From Flabesymbios commensalis (taxonomy: Eukaryota > Annelida > Polychaeta > Terebellida > Flabelligeridae), in contig OZ024909.1 of the NCBI GenBank assembly GCA_964017125.1, positions 52,312,914-52,376,913 of the forward strand: a stretch of DNA of 64,000 nucleotides, given 5' to 3'. Position 1 is the stretch's first letter. Every line of letters begins with the position of its first letter. A program made the position numbers and the translations under genes. Positions 25,001 through 36,100 of the stretch are shown one piece after another. The notes below the pieces were generated by a model that saw only the letters and a program-made list of their open reading frames with translations, was not told the origin of the DNA and made no database searches.

Positions 25001-28000
25001 ACCGCGTCCCGAATAACACGTGTCCAGCATTCTGTAATGTTTTTTTGCGAGGTTTAGAGCGGTGTGTGGTATATAAGGATTTTAACCTCTGAAAGGTTAT
25101 TTTTAAGCCTCTGAGCGTTATACACCAGGGTTTCTGCCAGGGGGGGGGTCCGGACCCCACCACTCAGCACCACAGGGGGGATATCCCCCCCTTGTTGGCA
25201 AGAAAAATTGAAAATATTTTCCATATTTTACTGTCATTTCAGTTAAAATAGGCCATTTTAAGCACCAAAATTTAAAAAGTACCCCCAGATCCCCCACCCC
25301 TTGTGGACCCCCCCTCCCAAACATTCCTGGCGGAAACCCTGTACACCACAGCGCGTTATTTTCCGCATTTTACGGTACATAAATCTTACATCCTCAGCTA
25401 AACTGAAAGATTGCAACCATTTTTTTCTCATCAATAAATAACTAAATTATATATCTGTTCCAAAGGACATATTTGGTCTGTACAAATATCTTTCTTGAAA
25501 ACAAAATGGTTTTTTCATGTTCAAATTCTAGGTTCATATTATCTGGACTACTATGTAATACACAAGCATGAAATGGTCTCACTCCTCACAGTCATTTGCT
25601 GTTCACCACGGGGGCAAGTCATAGTTGTAGAGATCATCAATTTTAAAGTATGTAGTCATATTTGCCTGCATGTGATCAATGTAAATACAGTAATTGTAAC
25701 TTGTAAGGGAAACACGATTCCCATTATTTCCCTTTCCCCCCCTGCTTCATATAGTTTCACCAATGGGGCTATTCAGTTTCTCTAGTTTTCGCTCATTTTC
25801 CCACCGGAGGCCTTGAAAATTGGTTTCCCGACAGGGGAAATGTATTTCACCAGTGGGGAAACACAATTCACCAAGGGTTAAGTGGATAAAATATATTAAT
25901 TTTCCCCGATTTCCCAATGATTCCCCTCTAATTTCCCAGTTTAATTGCCTTTGCAATTTGCAGCACATACATGATGTGTGCTGTTTTTCTCAGCATTAGT
26001 CTTGAAATTTTTGAACCGTTACTCCAGCAGCACATCCAACGTGGAGCATCAGGCTTGAGGTGGGGGGGGGGGGGGGGGGGGGAAGGCTGGAAAACTTAGT
26101 CGACCAGGTGACTCTTGATCGCTGCCAGTTTTTGATTCTATGCGAATTGCAATCAGGGATGGTCCAATTTGCATTTACATGCATTTCCTCGCATGATTTA
26201 TTATTTTTATGCTGATATGACTCCACACGAGGTTTTGCGCACACTAGACCTATCCATTGCCCATTCACTGCATCTGCATTTCAGTTTTCACATTTCTGTC
26301 AAAACTAACAAAAACGAAATATTTGATTTTGCTTGTTTTTTCCGATGTGCAAATTTGTGGGAAAATAAAGATGAAAGGCATTTTTCAAATGCAAAAAATA
26401 TATTTCCCTCTTGCGGAAATCCAATTCGTCTGCTTTCCTCATTGGCCATGGTGAAAACTCCATATAAAAAAAGAGAGGGAGAATTCGCCAGGGAGCGTTA
26501 ATTCTCATGAATTCCCATTCATTTCCCCTTCCCACCCTTAGTTACAAGTTACATTTGCACAGTACTGTATGACTAACTGGATGTTACAGTCTCTCAAATT
26601 TTATTGCCAATGCAATAAACATTTTAAAAAAGAGCTGAGGCGGTAATCTTGCATATGCAAATTTGATGACTTTCGAACAACTGGGTTAATCGATCAGAGA
26701 GTGTTCAAAAAACATTTTTGTGAAGTTCTGATGAATATTGGCGGATGTGTTAAGGTCTATTTGTAAAAAAGAGACGGGGTCGCCATCTTGGATCCACATA
26801 TATCAGCTGATGTTCGAAATTTAAAACCAGGGCAATTCATCAGTGTTTAGAAAAAAAATTGTGAAGATTGAAAGAATATTCGCGACTGGAGAGTGTTTAC
26901 TTTGATTTGTAAAGTAAAACAAGAACGACTTGAGAGCGTTTACTTTAATTTGCAAACAAGAACCCTCCGGTTCTGAACATTATGATAGTTTTATTATGTA
27001 GCCAGATAATTAAATGAGTGGTCAAGTTATCATCTAGAGATCTATTTCGAATTTTCATCAATTTCACTAAAAATTGACTTGAAATATCTCTGGCACGGCA
27101 GTCTGAACTGGATAGCGTACACAACGGAAACAGGTACAACTCTTTAACATGATATGAAAGTTTCCAAATTATTATTTGCCTGAAAATTAAATGATTCGGC
27201 TAAAATAATCGAAAACGTTTTAAGTACCACCACACTTTATGCGAGAACACCGTCTGACAAGGATCACACCACTGAGTAGGTTCAAAAAATACGCCAGCCC
27301 CGCCCCCCCTGGTGAGGCAATGCATGGATCGAAATTGGCCACGTCTGATACGACCAACCATCTGGGAAGGACGAGTTCAGTTTCACTGAGCTCATCCTAC
27401 TGGTCCACCATTGACAAAACTGTGCCAACATTACAGCAACGTTGGGTCAAAGCCTGGTATTTCCTGCATTATGCATCCCACCGCTGGGCGCTCGCGAGAA
27501 AGCGTTACCTGGTTCGGCTTTTTATTTAGGTGAAGCTGAAACACGCTGTCGTCTGAAGGAATGCATGATGGGACCACAAGGGTTAATGTTGCAGAGTTGA
27601 CTGTTATAACAGACGCTAGGCGCTATATTATATATAGGCCCTATCATGAAATGTATGCAAAACACCCTTTCAATGACGGTCTGTCGCAGCATGTTTAAGA
27701 ATACAATAGTATGAACCACCTCTAGGATTGTATGTAGGCCTAATGTTACAAATCCAGCGTTGGCGCTGGCCGCTCGCCACGTCGCCAAATTTCGAAGTTA
27801 TTTGCCATGTGGCGGAAGATTTGTGATGTCTTTAGCCACAGTAGCGAAGACAAAAACGAGATTCTTCCACAATAGAGTATACTTATGAATCTAGAGCCGT
27901 TTCGCAGTAAAAATCGCAGGAAAAACGACTGCATTACCATCGTGTTTTTTTACATAAACATGGCTTTACTTGATTTTTAAAATTCTCGATCTTGCTAGAA

Positions 28001-31000
28001 TCTTTCAATTTTGTCAATCTATAAATATTGCAATAATAGCCTATATTATAGACTATGTTAAACACAAACTATGTTTGTTTACATTCTAAACAAAAAACAA
28101 AATGGCGGACGACCACGGCGTAGGCCTATTCCTGTGATCTGTCCACTTGAATGATGATGTTTTATACTCGCTGATCACGTAATGTTTACAATGTCACTGT
28201 ATCACAACCTTTGTATTACGAGTTATTTTGTAGCTGCATTCAATAATGTGCGTTTTACATTTTATTACCATCGGGCCATTGGAATGGATTAATCGCTTTA
28301 CCTGTCACTGACACTGTGTCGGTGACCTATCAGCCTCAATAGACGAAAGAACTTGTGGTAGAACATTCATGAACAAGCAATCATTCAAAAACATTAAGAG
28401 CTAACACCACACTGAGACAAAATTCCTTTTCATATCTAAAAAATTACAAGAGTTGCATGGGATGCTATTAACTCACTTGAACTTGAAATTCATGTCTTCT
28501 CTTATTTACCTCATCAGATCTGTCAAGCTCCTAGAAAACAAAAAAAGAAATATCTAATCAGGTCTGGGATTCATACAGTTTCTCATGATCATTTTGTCTT
28601 TTAAATGTGCGAATCATCACCAGTCCTTCAAAATTTCCAAGGGTGGTTAGCATGCATTGCTCCCATCTGGTGAATGTGCGGCTGAATTTGACTAAATAAA
28701 GGTTAAACTGGTAGTACGCATGCAGATTCAGAACATTCACTAGAGGGCGATCATGTTGGATCTAATTACAGTGACTTCTGCCCAGATACACCAAAATAAC
28801 GAACAGAGAAAGCATAAGTTTGATTGTCAATTTGACTCAGACTTTTTAGAATGCAAACCTTAGTTTTATTAACTATCACTGATTCCACTCTTGTGAAATT
28901 TAACAGGGTTAATATTTAGTTAATGGAGGTTTATGTTTTTTAAATCAGTCACAGTGTTTCTGGTTCTGAAAAAAGTTGGAGTCAGGCAATATGTAGATTC
29001 TGACTCCTAACCGGGTGTTGGAGTCAGCACGCAGGTGCGGCTTCCGGTGAACAGTCACTGAAGGCCTTCGCAACGTTAGGGGGTCCGGGGGCATGACCCC
29101 CTAATTTTTTTTTTAGAGAAGGCTTTAGGTGGCTTTTAGTAATATCTGAAGGTACATTCCAAGCTTTGAAACAACTTATTTTTCACTAATGAAACATTGA
29201 AAAATATCTGTAAATGATTCCTGAAAACTTTCGTCAGAATGGAATGTTTTCTCGTCAAGGGGGGGGGGGACCTTGTTGTTCTGACGACAATTCTGACGAC
29301 ATGACAACAGATCAGAAACACTGTGAATGGCTAGCAAGCATATTCTTCTAAGTTCAGTGAAAAGTCATTGTGGAGATAAGCGATGGCATATTAATTACTT
29401 GACCAGCAGCTGATTGGACGAGCAATAATTGAAGATGTAAACATTGCGCATTTTAAGCGATGTCTCTGTATCACGTGAAAATGTATAGATCCCAGACCTG
29501 CTGATCATCACAATAAAAAAAATTTTTTTTTTAATATTTTTGGCAAACCGAGCCGGGGTTTATTTTTATTATTATTATATGCAGTGCAAATGTGTGCAAA
29601 GTGCAGTCTGCATGAGGGTTGACACTTTGGTTTGGAACTACATGATAGGGCTGTGACAGCGGTACGGTATGTCAGTGTGACCTCAATCTGACCAACCACC
29701 GAACCTATCCCAGAGTTACCTGGGCCCGGCCATCACAAGCACCTGCGGGCCCTTATGACTTATCCCATTATGATGATTCTCCATGACAATTGAAAATTTG
29801 GTGGTTGCAAAACCTGAAAGAAACTTATTTTAAAGGCTTAACTTAATAAAGTATTAACTTTAGTAAAATGGTAAATAAAGTATATATTAAAAAATATATA
29901 TATTTTTTTAATGTAATTACTTTATTAATGAATTGCAGTATAAAGGGTTAAATGCAAGTGGCAATTAGATCTTCAATGACTTTATATGCATTGATAACTA
30001 AACAAGTCTCATCCTAGAATTAATTGAATTTAATTAAAGTGATATATTTTAAAGTCCATGAATATTTTAGAACAGTACTCACGTCTTCTGCTTTACGTTT
30101 TCTGCTAAATGTTGCAACAATTTCTTGTTCATCTTCTGTAGAGTCTCTTCTTTTTTTATACTGAAGCCGTGCACTGTGAGGTAAAATAAAACACATGTAT
30201 GATTATAAATTAAAACAACAAATGTAGTACTTTTAAAAGCATTGTACTATTATGTTTGCTGCACAGCAAAGGTTTAGAATAAAATGACAATTCTGCTGTT
30301 GGCAAAATAATTGGTGGATATAAAATATTTAATACCATTACAATTTTAAATTTATTAACTTTAAAGGAATGCTAGTTTTCAAAATATGTAAGGTTTATGT
30401 TGGTAATGTCCACACCCCCCCCCCCCCCCCGAAACTTATTTTCATCAGTATAGCGACACATCCAGGCAAAAATCATCAAAAAAACATTATTTTTATTTTG
30501 ACTCCTTAACCCTTTCACGCCTGACTTTACATTGTCATCTTCATCCAGTACAACTGCTGTCGCAATTCTCAACTTGCAGTGGATGAAGATGATTTGATGT
30601 GGGTGGAAAAGTAGAAAAAATTGACATGTATTGGTAAACCAGTTTCATGAAAATAATTAATATTCATTCTAAAACCCCTAGTTGTAGGAAGATTAAGTCT
30701 GATGCTTTAATGCATTGTGAGGGCCCAAAGGGTTAATACGACCACATGATGAAAACATTAAGTTTTTTTTCAAATGTTTGTGTTGCGCATCTATCAGTTA
30801 AGCGAGATATTCATAAACACGGAATTCCTGTAAATTTCTTATTTCGGGAATACTTACATGTCCGAAATAAGAAATCGGAAATTTCGTCTCTATATATTTT
30901 GCTAAACTGGTAAATTTATGCGCAACACAAAAAATTTAAAAACTTACGCAATTCTAGTCTATGGACATGTTCACATCATATAGACCTAGCCATATTAAAA

Positions 31001-31677
31001 AGTTGATATTAGCCTGAGTGCGTCAGCCGGTGAGTTGAATAATCAACTAAGTTTATGTAGCTTTTCGCTTAGTGTCCTGTGATATTGAAAAAATTGAACA
31101 CTGATCATCCAATCAGGGTTCAATTTGTTCAGTATCAGCAACTATAGCATAGCCTAGGCTTAGCGAAAAGTTACTCCAATAGAAAAATGATGGTTTAAGT
31201 TATTTCAAGCAGAACACACTTCAACCCCCAGAAGTATGTAGGCCTGGCCCTAGGCCTACTTACTTTTCTGCTTTTGAAAAAATATGGACGATAATCATTA
31301 AATATGCACTTTTAAATTTGTTAAAATATTTAAGACTAGCGTTAGATTCCAGGCCCCCTACCTGGTTACATTTTTTTAGCAAATTTAGACGTCTAATTTA
31401 TTTTCAAGTAATCATCAAATTTAAGCAATAATAAAAAAATAGAAGTAGTCTACTTAAGACAAATGTTGAAATGAGTAGGCCTAAGTCAAATGCATGATGC
31501 CATGAACAACTGTGAAGGACTAAGTCTAAGACTAAGTTTGTGTAAGCAGGTAAGTGTAACGTTACACAATTTAAATCACAACAAATCATTAAAACATACT
31601 TAGCCTCTTAGTTAAGACCTCTAACCCTATTAAACAGTTCAATAAAAGTCTCACCTTTTACGGCAATTCCGCGACAT
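19085..31677 (-). CDS. CCNE: Cyclin E, complete
   Basis: G1/S cyclin, activator of CDK2. Ten coding exons: 31655-31677, 30083-30173, 28510-28530, 23857-24279, 23426-23572, 21920-22015, 20591-20737, 20298-20409, 19542-19699 and 19085-19246. All junctions are GT-AG and in phase, giving 459 residues. The N-terminus [17 protein letters not shown] resembles vertebrate cyclin E2; RKRKAED (about 32-38) looks like a nuclear localisation signal. The cyclin box starts near [10 protein letters not shown], carries the MRAILLDWL hydrophobic patch (MRAIL at 176-180) and continues [42 protein letters not shown]. The tail has HNIQTH and IITPPHSE, matching the FBW7 phosphodegron (T434, S438). TGA is at 19085-19087. 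An untranslated first exon probably ends at 32277. Length is close to, slightly above, known cyclins E (about 400-430). Confidence 0.95.
20899..21150. repeat. piggyBac-like MITE, family B (clean copy)
   Basis: TTAACCCTTTAAGCCCTCAC at the left and CTTGAAAGGGTTAA at the right. A strong internal hairpin near the right end pairs CATCTTCATCCACTACAAG with CTTGTAGTGGATGAAGATG. It lies in a cyclin E intron, 252 bp, no coding. Confidence 0.8.
21181..21241. repeat. Family C MITE hairpin, fragment
   Basis: CACTTGAGGTTGTGGATCAC and GCGAGACACAACCTCCTG form the family C stem. No TTAA end was found. Confidence 0.4.
21459..21607. repeat. piggyBac-like MITE, family A (copy 2)
   Basis: Right end CCGCTGTAAGGGTTAA with the TGACGTCAGATTCTGACGAC hairpin half that is shared with copy 1. 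The left end (CACCCTTAAGCC) is decayed. Its closing TTAA is also the opening TTAA of the next element. Confidence 0.6.
21604..21801. repeat. piggyBac-like MITE, family C
   Basis: Opens TTAACCCTTAGAACACTG and closes near CAGTGCTCTAAGG. The hairpin pairs TTCAAGTTGTGGATTGC with GACGCAACTTCAGGTG. It shares its first TTAA with the element on its left. Confidence 0.6.
22196..22344. repeat. piggyBac-like MITE, family A (copy 3, internally deleted)
   Basis: TTAACCCTTACAGCGCTGAA at the left and GTCCCCGCATTGAAAGGGTAA at the right. It keeps the AAATTATCATAAATGTCTTAG stretch of copy 1 but lacks most of the central palindrome. Confidence 0.65.
22966..23341. repeat. Giant palindromic (foldback) MITE, family E
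   Basis: About 375 bp, nearly all of it palindromic. It begins TTTAAAGGGACTGGCCCAG and ends CCAGGGCCAGTCCCTTTAAA. Arms contain AAACATGTCCATAGACTAG, GCGCATTCACCAGTTAGAC and their complements. Another near-complete copy is at 37481-37856, with half copies at 30738-31003 and 47925-48127. Located in a cyclin E intron. Confidence 0.8.
23618..23713. repeat. Short quasi-palindromic MITE, family F-like
   Basis: AACATTTGTATAACATT facing AATGTTATACAAATGTGTT around CGATGTTGGACCAATG. Similar copies at 36393-36500 and 39370-39492. Confidence 0.5.
25126..25341. mobile_element. Non-autonomous DNA transposon, hAT-like (CAGGG ends)
   Basis: Terminal inverted repeats CAGGGTTTCTGCCAGG and CCTGGCGGAAACCCTG. 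Both ends are followed by TACAC, a possible 5-bp target duplication. The interior is G-run/C-run rich (GGTCCGGACCCC). No transposase. Confidence 0.6.
25695..26553. mobile_element. Non-autonomous DNA transposon with TGTAACTTGTAA ends
   Basis: Inverted ends TGTAACTTGTAAGGG and CCCTTAGTTACAAGTTACA about 860 bp apart. The interior is rich in GGGAAA/TTTCCC blocks and includes a homopolymer of about 24 G at 26060-26083. No transposase frame recognised; superfamily unknown. Confidence 0.5.
28510..28530 (-). CDS. CCNE: 21-nt microexon of cyclin E (ELDRSDE)
   Basis: A phase-0 exon of seven codons. It has a strong acceptor (CTTTTTTTGTTTTCTAG) and donor GTAAAT, between exons coding ...RKRKAED and NRWIPIEEQ. 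Skipping it keeps the frame, so it may be alternatively spliced. The assignment rests on splice signals only, because this N-terminal region is poorly conserved. Confidence 0.6.
28952..29323. mobile_element. Non-autonomous DNA transposon, hAT-like (CAGTG ends)
   Basis: Ends CAGTGTTTCTGGTTCTGA and TCAGAAACACTG are inverted. The interior has GGGGGTCCGGGGGCATG and a run of nine or more G. No transposase and no clear target duplication. Located in a cyclin E intron. Confidence 0.5.
30506..30736. repeat. piggyBac-like MITE, family B (reverse orientation)
   Basis: TTAACCCTTTCACGCCTGAC at the left and GGGCCCAAAGGGTTAA at the right, in the opposite orientation to the 20899 copy. The hairpin contains ATCTTCATCCAGTACAAC and GCAGTGGATGAAGATG. 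Confidence 0.7.
30738..31003. repeat. Family E foldback MITE, partial
   Basis: Shares TGCGCATCTATCAGTTAAG, AATTTCGTCTCTATATATT and AGTCTATGGACATGTTCAC with the clean family E copies. The GGGACTGGCCC ends are missing. It starts right beside the family B copy. Confidence 0.6.
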
Positions 31678-32377
31678 GATCACCACGGCACCTCCTGCAA
31701 AAGAAAAGAACATTACAAACTTAACAAGATTATGAATTTATGCCCCTCACAATTAGGCCTAAAAAAAGTAAATATTAGGAAATATAAACAAGAACAAGAA
31801 AATTAATTTTGTCCATCACATAACCGACTGCATCGGTATCGGTGTGGTCAGTTGTCCGGTCAGTGACGTAACTCCCAGCGTCGGGCGTCCCTCCACCAGC
31901 TGCGCCCTTTGTCAAATTTATTGGAGGGAAAACAGTTTTAAAAGTTTTCCAAGAACAATAATGCACAAGTAAACGAGCCAAGTTATAACATTAAATCAAA
32001 TATAAAACTACGCAGAGTAAAATGACGTCTTCTGTGAATGAAATATATCGATAAAAATGGACGAAATCGAACAAAATTGATGACAACCACCAGCATTTAT
32101 GAGGCTTGCCTTCACAATCGCGGGAGATTTTACTCTGCAGACCGCAGGCTGCTTGTTGAGCATTTCTGAGGGACATGTTTAAAAAAGACAATATCTCAAG
32201 ACAGACATTGAAAAATTCACAAAAGTAAATAAAATAAGGTTCTGGAATAGTTCATAATAAAAAATATATCACTTACAGTATGATCCGGGTGATAAAACCT
32301 GAAGAATCATAGAAATAGTTTTACGATAAACATGAACCATCCAACTTCTTTGCTCACTAAGGCTCTCTGTCACTCAC

Positions 32378-32386
32378 TCCCGCCAA
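32378..32386 (-). promoter_or_regulatory. E2F-type site
   Basis: TTGGCGGGA on the minus strand matches the E2F/DP consensus. It lies about 100 bp upstream of the probable cyclin E 5' UTR donor. Cyclin E is a classic E2F target, which makes a functional site plausible. Confidence 0.55.
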
Positions 32387-32411
32387 GTATGTAACAAGCG
32401 CGCAACTTCTT

Positions 32412-32422
32412 TGCGCATGCGA
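32412..32422. promoter_or_regulatory. NRF1-like palindrome
   Basis: TGCGCATGCGA is one base short of the NRF1 consensus TGCGCATGCGC. It sits between the two divergent starts. NRF1 sites are typical of bidirectional CpG promoters. Confidence 0.4.
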
Positions 32423-33198
32423 GACGGTCAGTTCCTGCCTTGTTTTTTCATCAAAATATCACTTATTCTTCATCAGAAGTAAAATATCTTTACATAATCC
32501 ATAATCTATGATATCCTTATAATGTGAATTGTCCATATTTTTAAATAATATCACGATGATTGAAAAATATTTGAATGGTAAAAGCCGCCCTCAAAACCGG
32601 GCCGCGCCAACTTAGCACACCTGCCGGTGAGCGACAGGCAGCACAGGACCTTCCAAAGTTTAACTGTAAAATGCGGCTACAGATCCAGAAGGAATGCGCT
32701 ATCGTGGGCGTTTGTTTAGTTTATTGATTTCTGAAAATAGGTCAAGATCCTTGTTAAGTGTTCCCATTACAGCCTATAACATTATTTTATTCGAACATGT
32801 TAGTGTCGTGCCCAGTCATGTCTCGCGGACAGTCCACACAGATGGATTTCATCCAAAGACGTTTATTGCATTTTTTTGTCAAAACCCGACATGAATGATA
32901 TGGAGCATAACATATGGAAATGATCATCAGTTTTCCATTAATTGATTTCTTATCATAAAAATGTTCAAATGTATATATTTTTTGAATCTGATTATATAAA
33001 TCAGACATGTATGTCCAAGGATCTCTTGTTTACATGAAAGTATAACCTGACCTAAATGCAACGTACTTGTCAAAATTGTGATCTCTGATAGGGTGAGAAC
33101 GATTCTAGGTCATGGCGTGTACTCCCAGGCACAACCTGCTGGACACGTGCGTGTGTATTTTGCTTTGTTTATCATTTCCAGGAGTTTGATTTTCAAAG

Positions 33199-36100
33199 AT
33201 GATTGGCCTCCGTTCACTCTTTCAGCAGTCAAAAACAGCAATAATAGGAATGGTACACATTCAACCTCTACCAGGTAATAATAAAATACAGAAATATGAT
33301 TCTTTATTAGCTAAATAAGGCTGATAGATAAATAAATTGATAACATCATGTATTATCGCCCAGCCAATAGCCACGGGCTTGTCATCGACAATGACACTGT
33401 CAGTAGGCGTAACGAAGTAACCTGGTAACGCAACAGATAGGTAAATAGATTTATTCAGCATTCATAAAAGAACTGATTACATCAATAGTACCCCCCTATG
33501 ACTATCACTATCAGAAATCAAACAAATGTCAATATGTACCGTATTCAAGCAATACTCCAATAGACAGTTAATGAGTCATCTAGGCCTATATACACTTTGT
33601 CTCTAGCTACCTGGTTACATGATTATGTAGGCTTAGGTGTGTGCTTAGACCTAACCACCATGACTAAGACAGGCTTATAAACACATACCGCATAAGTCAT
33701 AGCCTATACTAAAAGGGAAAAGGCCTACTATGATTTACGATCTATCGGCCTATGATATACATAGATTCTGATATTTAAACAATAAATTATTTTTCAGCTT
33801 TCTTGATACAATGATAAAATTATTAATAAAACGAGTCCGTTGGATTAAATGGCTTTTACAATTTAACACTAGATCATTAGATCATCTGCTACATGACAAA
33901 AAATACTGGGTATTGTACATGTTGTAGTCCAGCTAGTTAGGCCTGCTTAGGCTTAAGTACCATACATGTACCTGTAGTTATTTATAATTGACACGAGAAA
34001 AAAAACATATTTCATACTGATGTAATCATGCATGCTGCAGCTTCATGCAGCCAGTAGCAGTTGTAGGTGTATAGGCCTACAAGTCATGCCAGATTTTTTT
34101 AATTTTTTTCAGATCGGATTTCATTTTTCAAGACTTAAAAATTGAGACACTTCCACTAGCCTATGCTTAGAAACTAAAACCTAAACAACTGTACCATATG
34201 ACAATGACAATTTTGTATGTTAGGCAAATATATGCCTAGCTATAGAAAGAGGGGTTCTTTTTGTAAAATGTTTGAGTTGGTTTGGGCATATACCCTGTAG
34301 GCCTACTGTAGAAGAAATGGGATTTATAAATGGACTCGTCAATTTCATGCATTTTGATGATTTCTATTGTATGCCTACATTGTACGGTCTATATATTTGC
34401 CAAATTTAACTAATGTATACCTCAATATTTCCAATGTAGTACCATTATTCAAATACATACCTATTGACTCATATAGCCTACTCATGAATGCACTTTATGG
34501 AATTACTACAATCATCCAAAAAATTCCCATTGTAGACTTGACCGAGTAAATTATAAGTGTCATTGTAATTATGGACATGGGTACTAGGCCTATAAGTAGG
34601 AAATCTTCTGCGGAGATGTGCATATATAAATATGATAATTTTTGCAAATGGTGTCACAATATGTTAGATTGGGGAGAGCAGAAATAGCACACAATGTGTG
34701 CTATTTTTGAATGAAGGGCTATCGGGACAAATCTGTACCCAGAAAGCACCACGGTGAATACAGAGATAGAGCCAACCACAAACATACATAGAGTGGTCTA
34801 TAGCTTTAAGTTTAAGGTTCTAGATTAATTTGATTAATTTGACTTTAGTTTGGGTTGGTATATTTTAGTCTTGAATGTAGGTGTTTTTAGGCTTATTGAT
34901 GCTTGTTTTATTTATAACCATCGTGACTTATTCTAACGGTACTTTACAGGATGTGTTATGAAAAGTAAACCAATGAAAGATGTCATTGATACAGCTCTTG
35001 CAGAGGTGGAGATCTACAGAAAAAACAAACTGGTAATCTGACACTAGATTAACCCTTGTCCTGCTATGCCCGGATATATACGGGGTTAAGGATGTTTTAG
35101 ATCAATACAAATATCACTTAATTTTGATAAAATAGTTTTTAGTAGATGCTTAGTTGATCCAATAATTTAATTTTAGACATGTCTATTTTTCATAAATAGT
35201 AATAATTTTCGTCATTTAAAGCTGGAAATTGCGTTAGCAATTCCAGCTTCAAATGACGAAAAATACAATTGAAGCAATTCAGCAGGACAAGGGTTAACAT
35301 GTTGACCACACAGATCATGCAATAACAATTCTTTGAGTTACTGTGATCATAATAATAAAAAAAAATATATATAATGTTACATGTGGTAATTATATCTGGA
35401 CGGACCCCACTCTATGGGCGTGTTCTCCAGAAACCCATCACCAGCCATTCATGTATCACAGTTATAAACACCCTGATAATTTTTAAATTTTAGCATTATT
35501 CATACCCTGAATTACAAATCCTAGCTAATAAGCTAATACAGTGCCATGTGTGGGCAGTTAAGTGAAGGGTGAGCAGCAGAAATGTCCATCCAGGGGGTGC
35601 TCATGATTTTGAATCTCATTATATTTTCAGCATCTCATATTTTCATTTTACACCAAAAGTACCACACACCACTTGATGCCCATTTTTTCAAAATTTTCCT
35701 GTGGAACATATCCCTTTTCATTAGATTTCTCGATTATATCTAAGCAGGCACCTTATTTTATTTCTGGATTTGCCATTAAGTACAGGCCCTCCCAACTCAT
35801 CCCCTCTGGTTATCCATTGTAGCCTCCTTCATAACATATTAATTACAATAATAAGACTGTTAAACAAACCGGAGAAAATATAAACAAAATTAATATGGTC
35901 ACTAGCTGGCCCGAAATGTTATTTTAGCACAAGAATAGTCCTTGCCAGTAAGCCACATTTAATTATCAATGTGACATGTGTGAAGTATATACATATAGCT
36001 CTGTTAGTAATAGGGGCTTACATACCGGTACATATATACATGTAAATAAACAATATTGTAAAATATATACTATTTGAAGCTGTGTTATAGGTTGGTATAT

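Larger units (their letters stand above)
24280..28509. other. CCNE: Cyclin E intron with transposon relics
   Basis: The long intron between the microexon and exon 4. It holds two TIR elements (25126-25341, 25695-26553), a long G run, and a G+C-richer stretch at 27240-27800 with no recognised gene. A MADDHG... mini-frame after ACAAAATGGCGG at 28101 is only 11 codons. Confidence 0.5.
32277..32626. promoter_or_regulatory. Compact divergent promoter of cyclin E (minus) and the BtpA-family gene (plus)
   Basis: On the minus strand a probable untranslated cyclin E exon ends at 32277, followed by GTAAGTGATAT. On the plus strand a probable untranslated exon ends at 32626 before GTGAGC, to join an acceptor (TTTCCAG) at 33181, 17 bases upstream of the BtpA start codon. 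Between them is the most GC- and CpG-rich DNA of the neighbourhood, holding the factor sites listed separately. Transcription starts are inferred, not seen. Confidence 0.5.

Noticed and set aside
28101-28135. ATGGCGGACGACCAC as the start of a gene
   Set aside because: The frame closes after 11 codons and no convincing donor lies within it.
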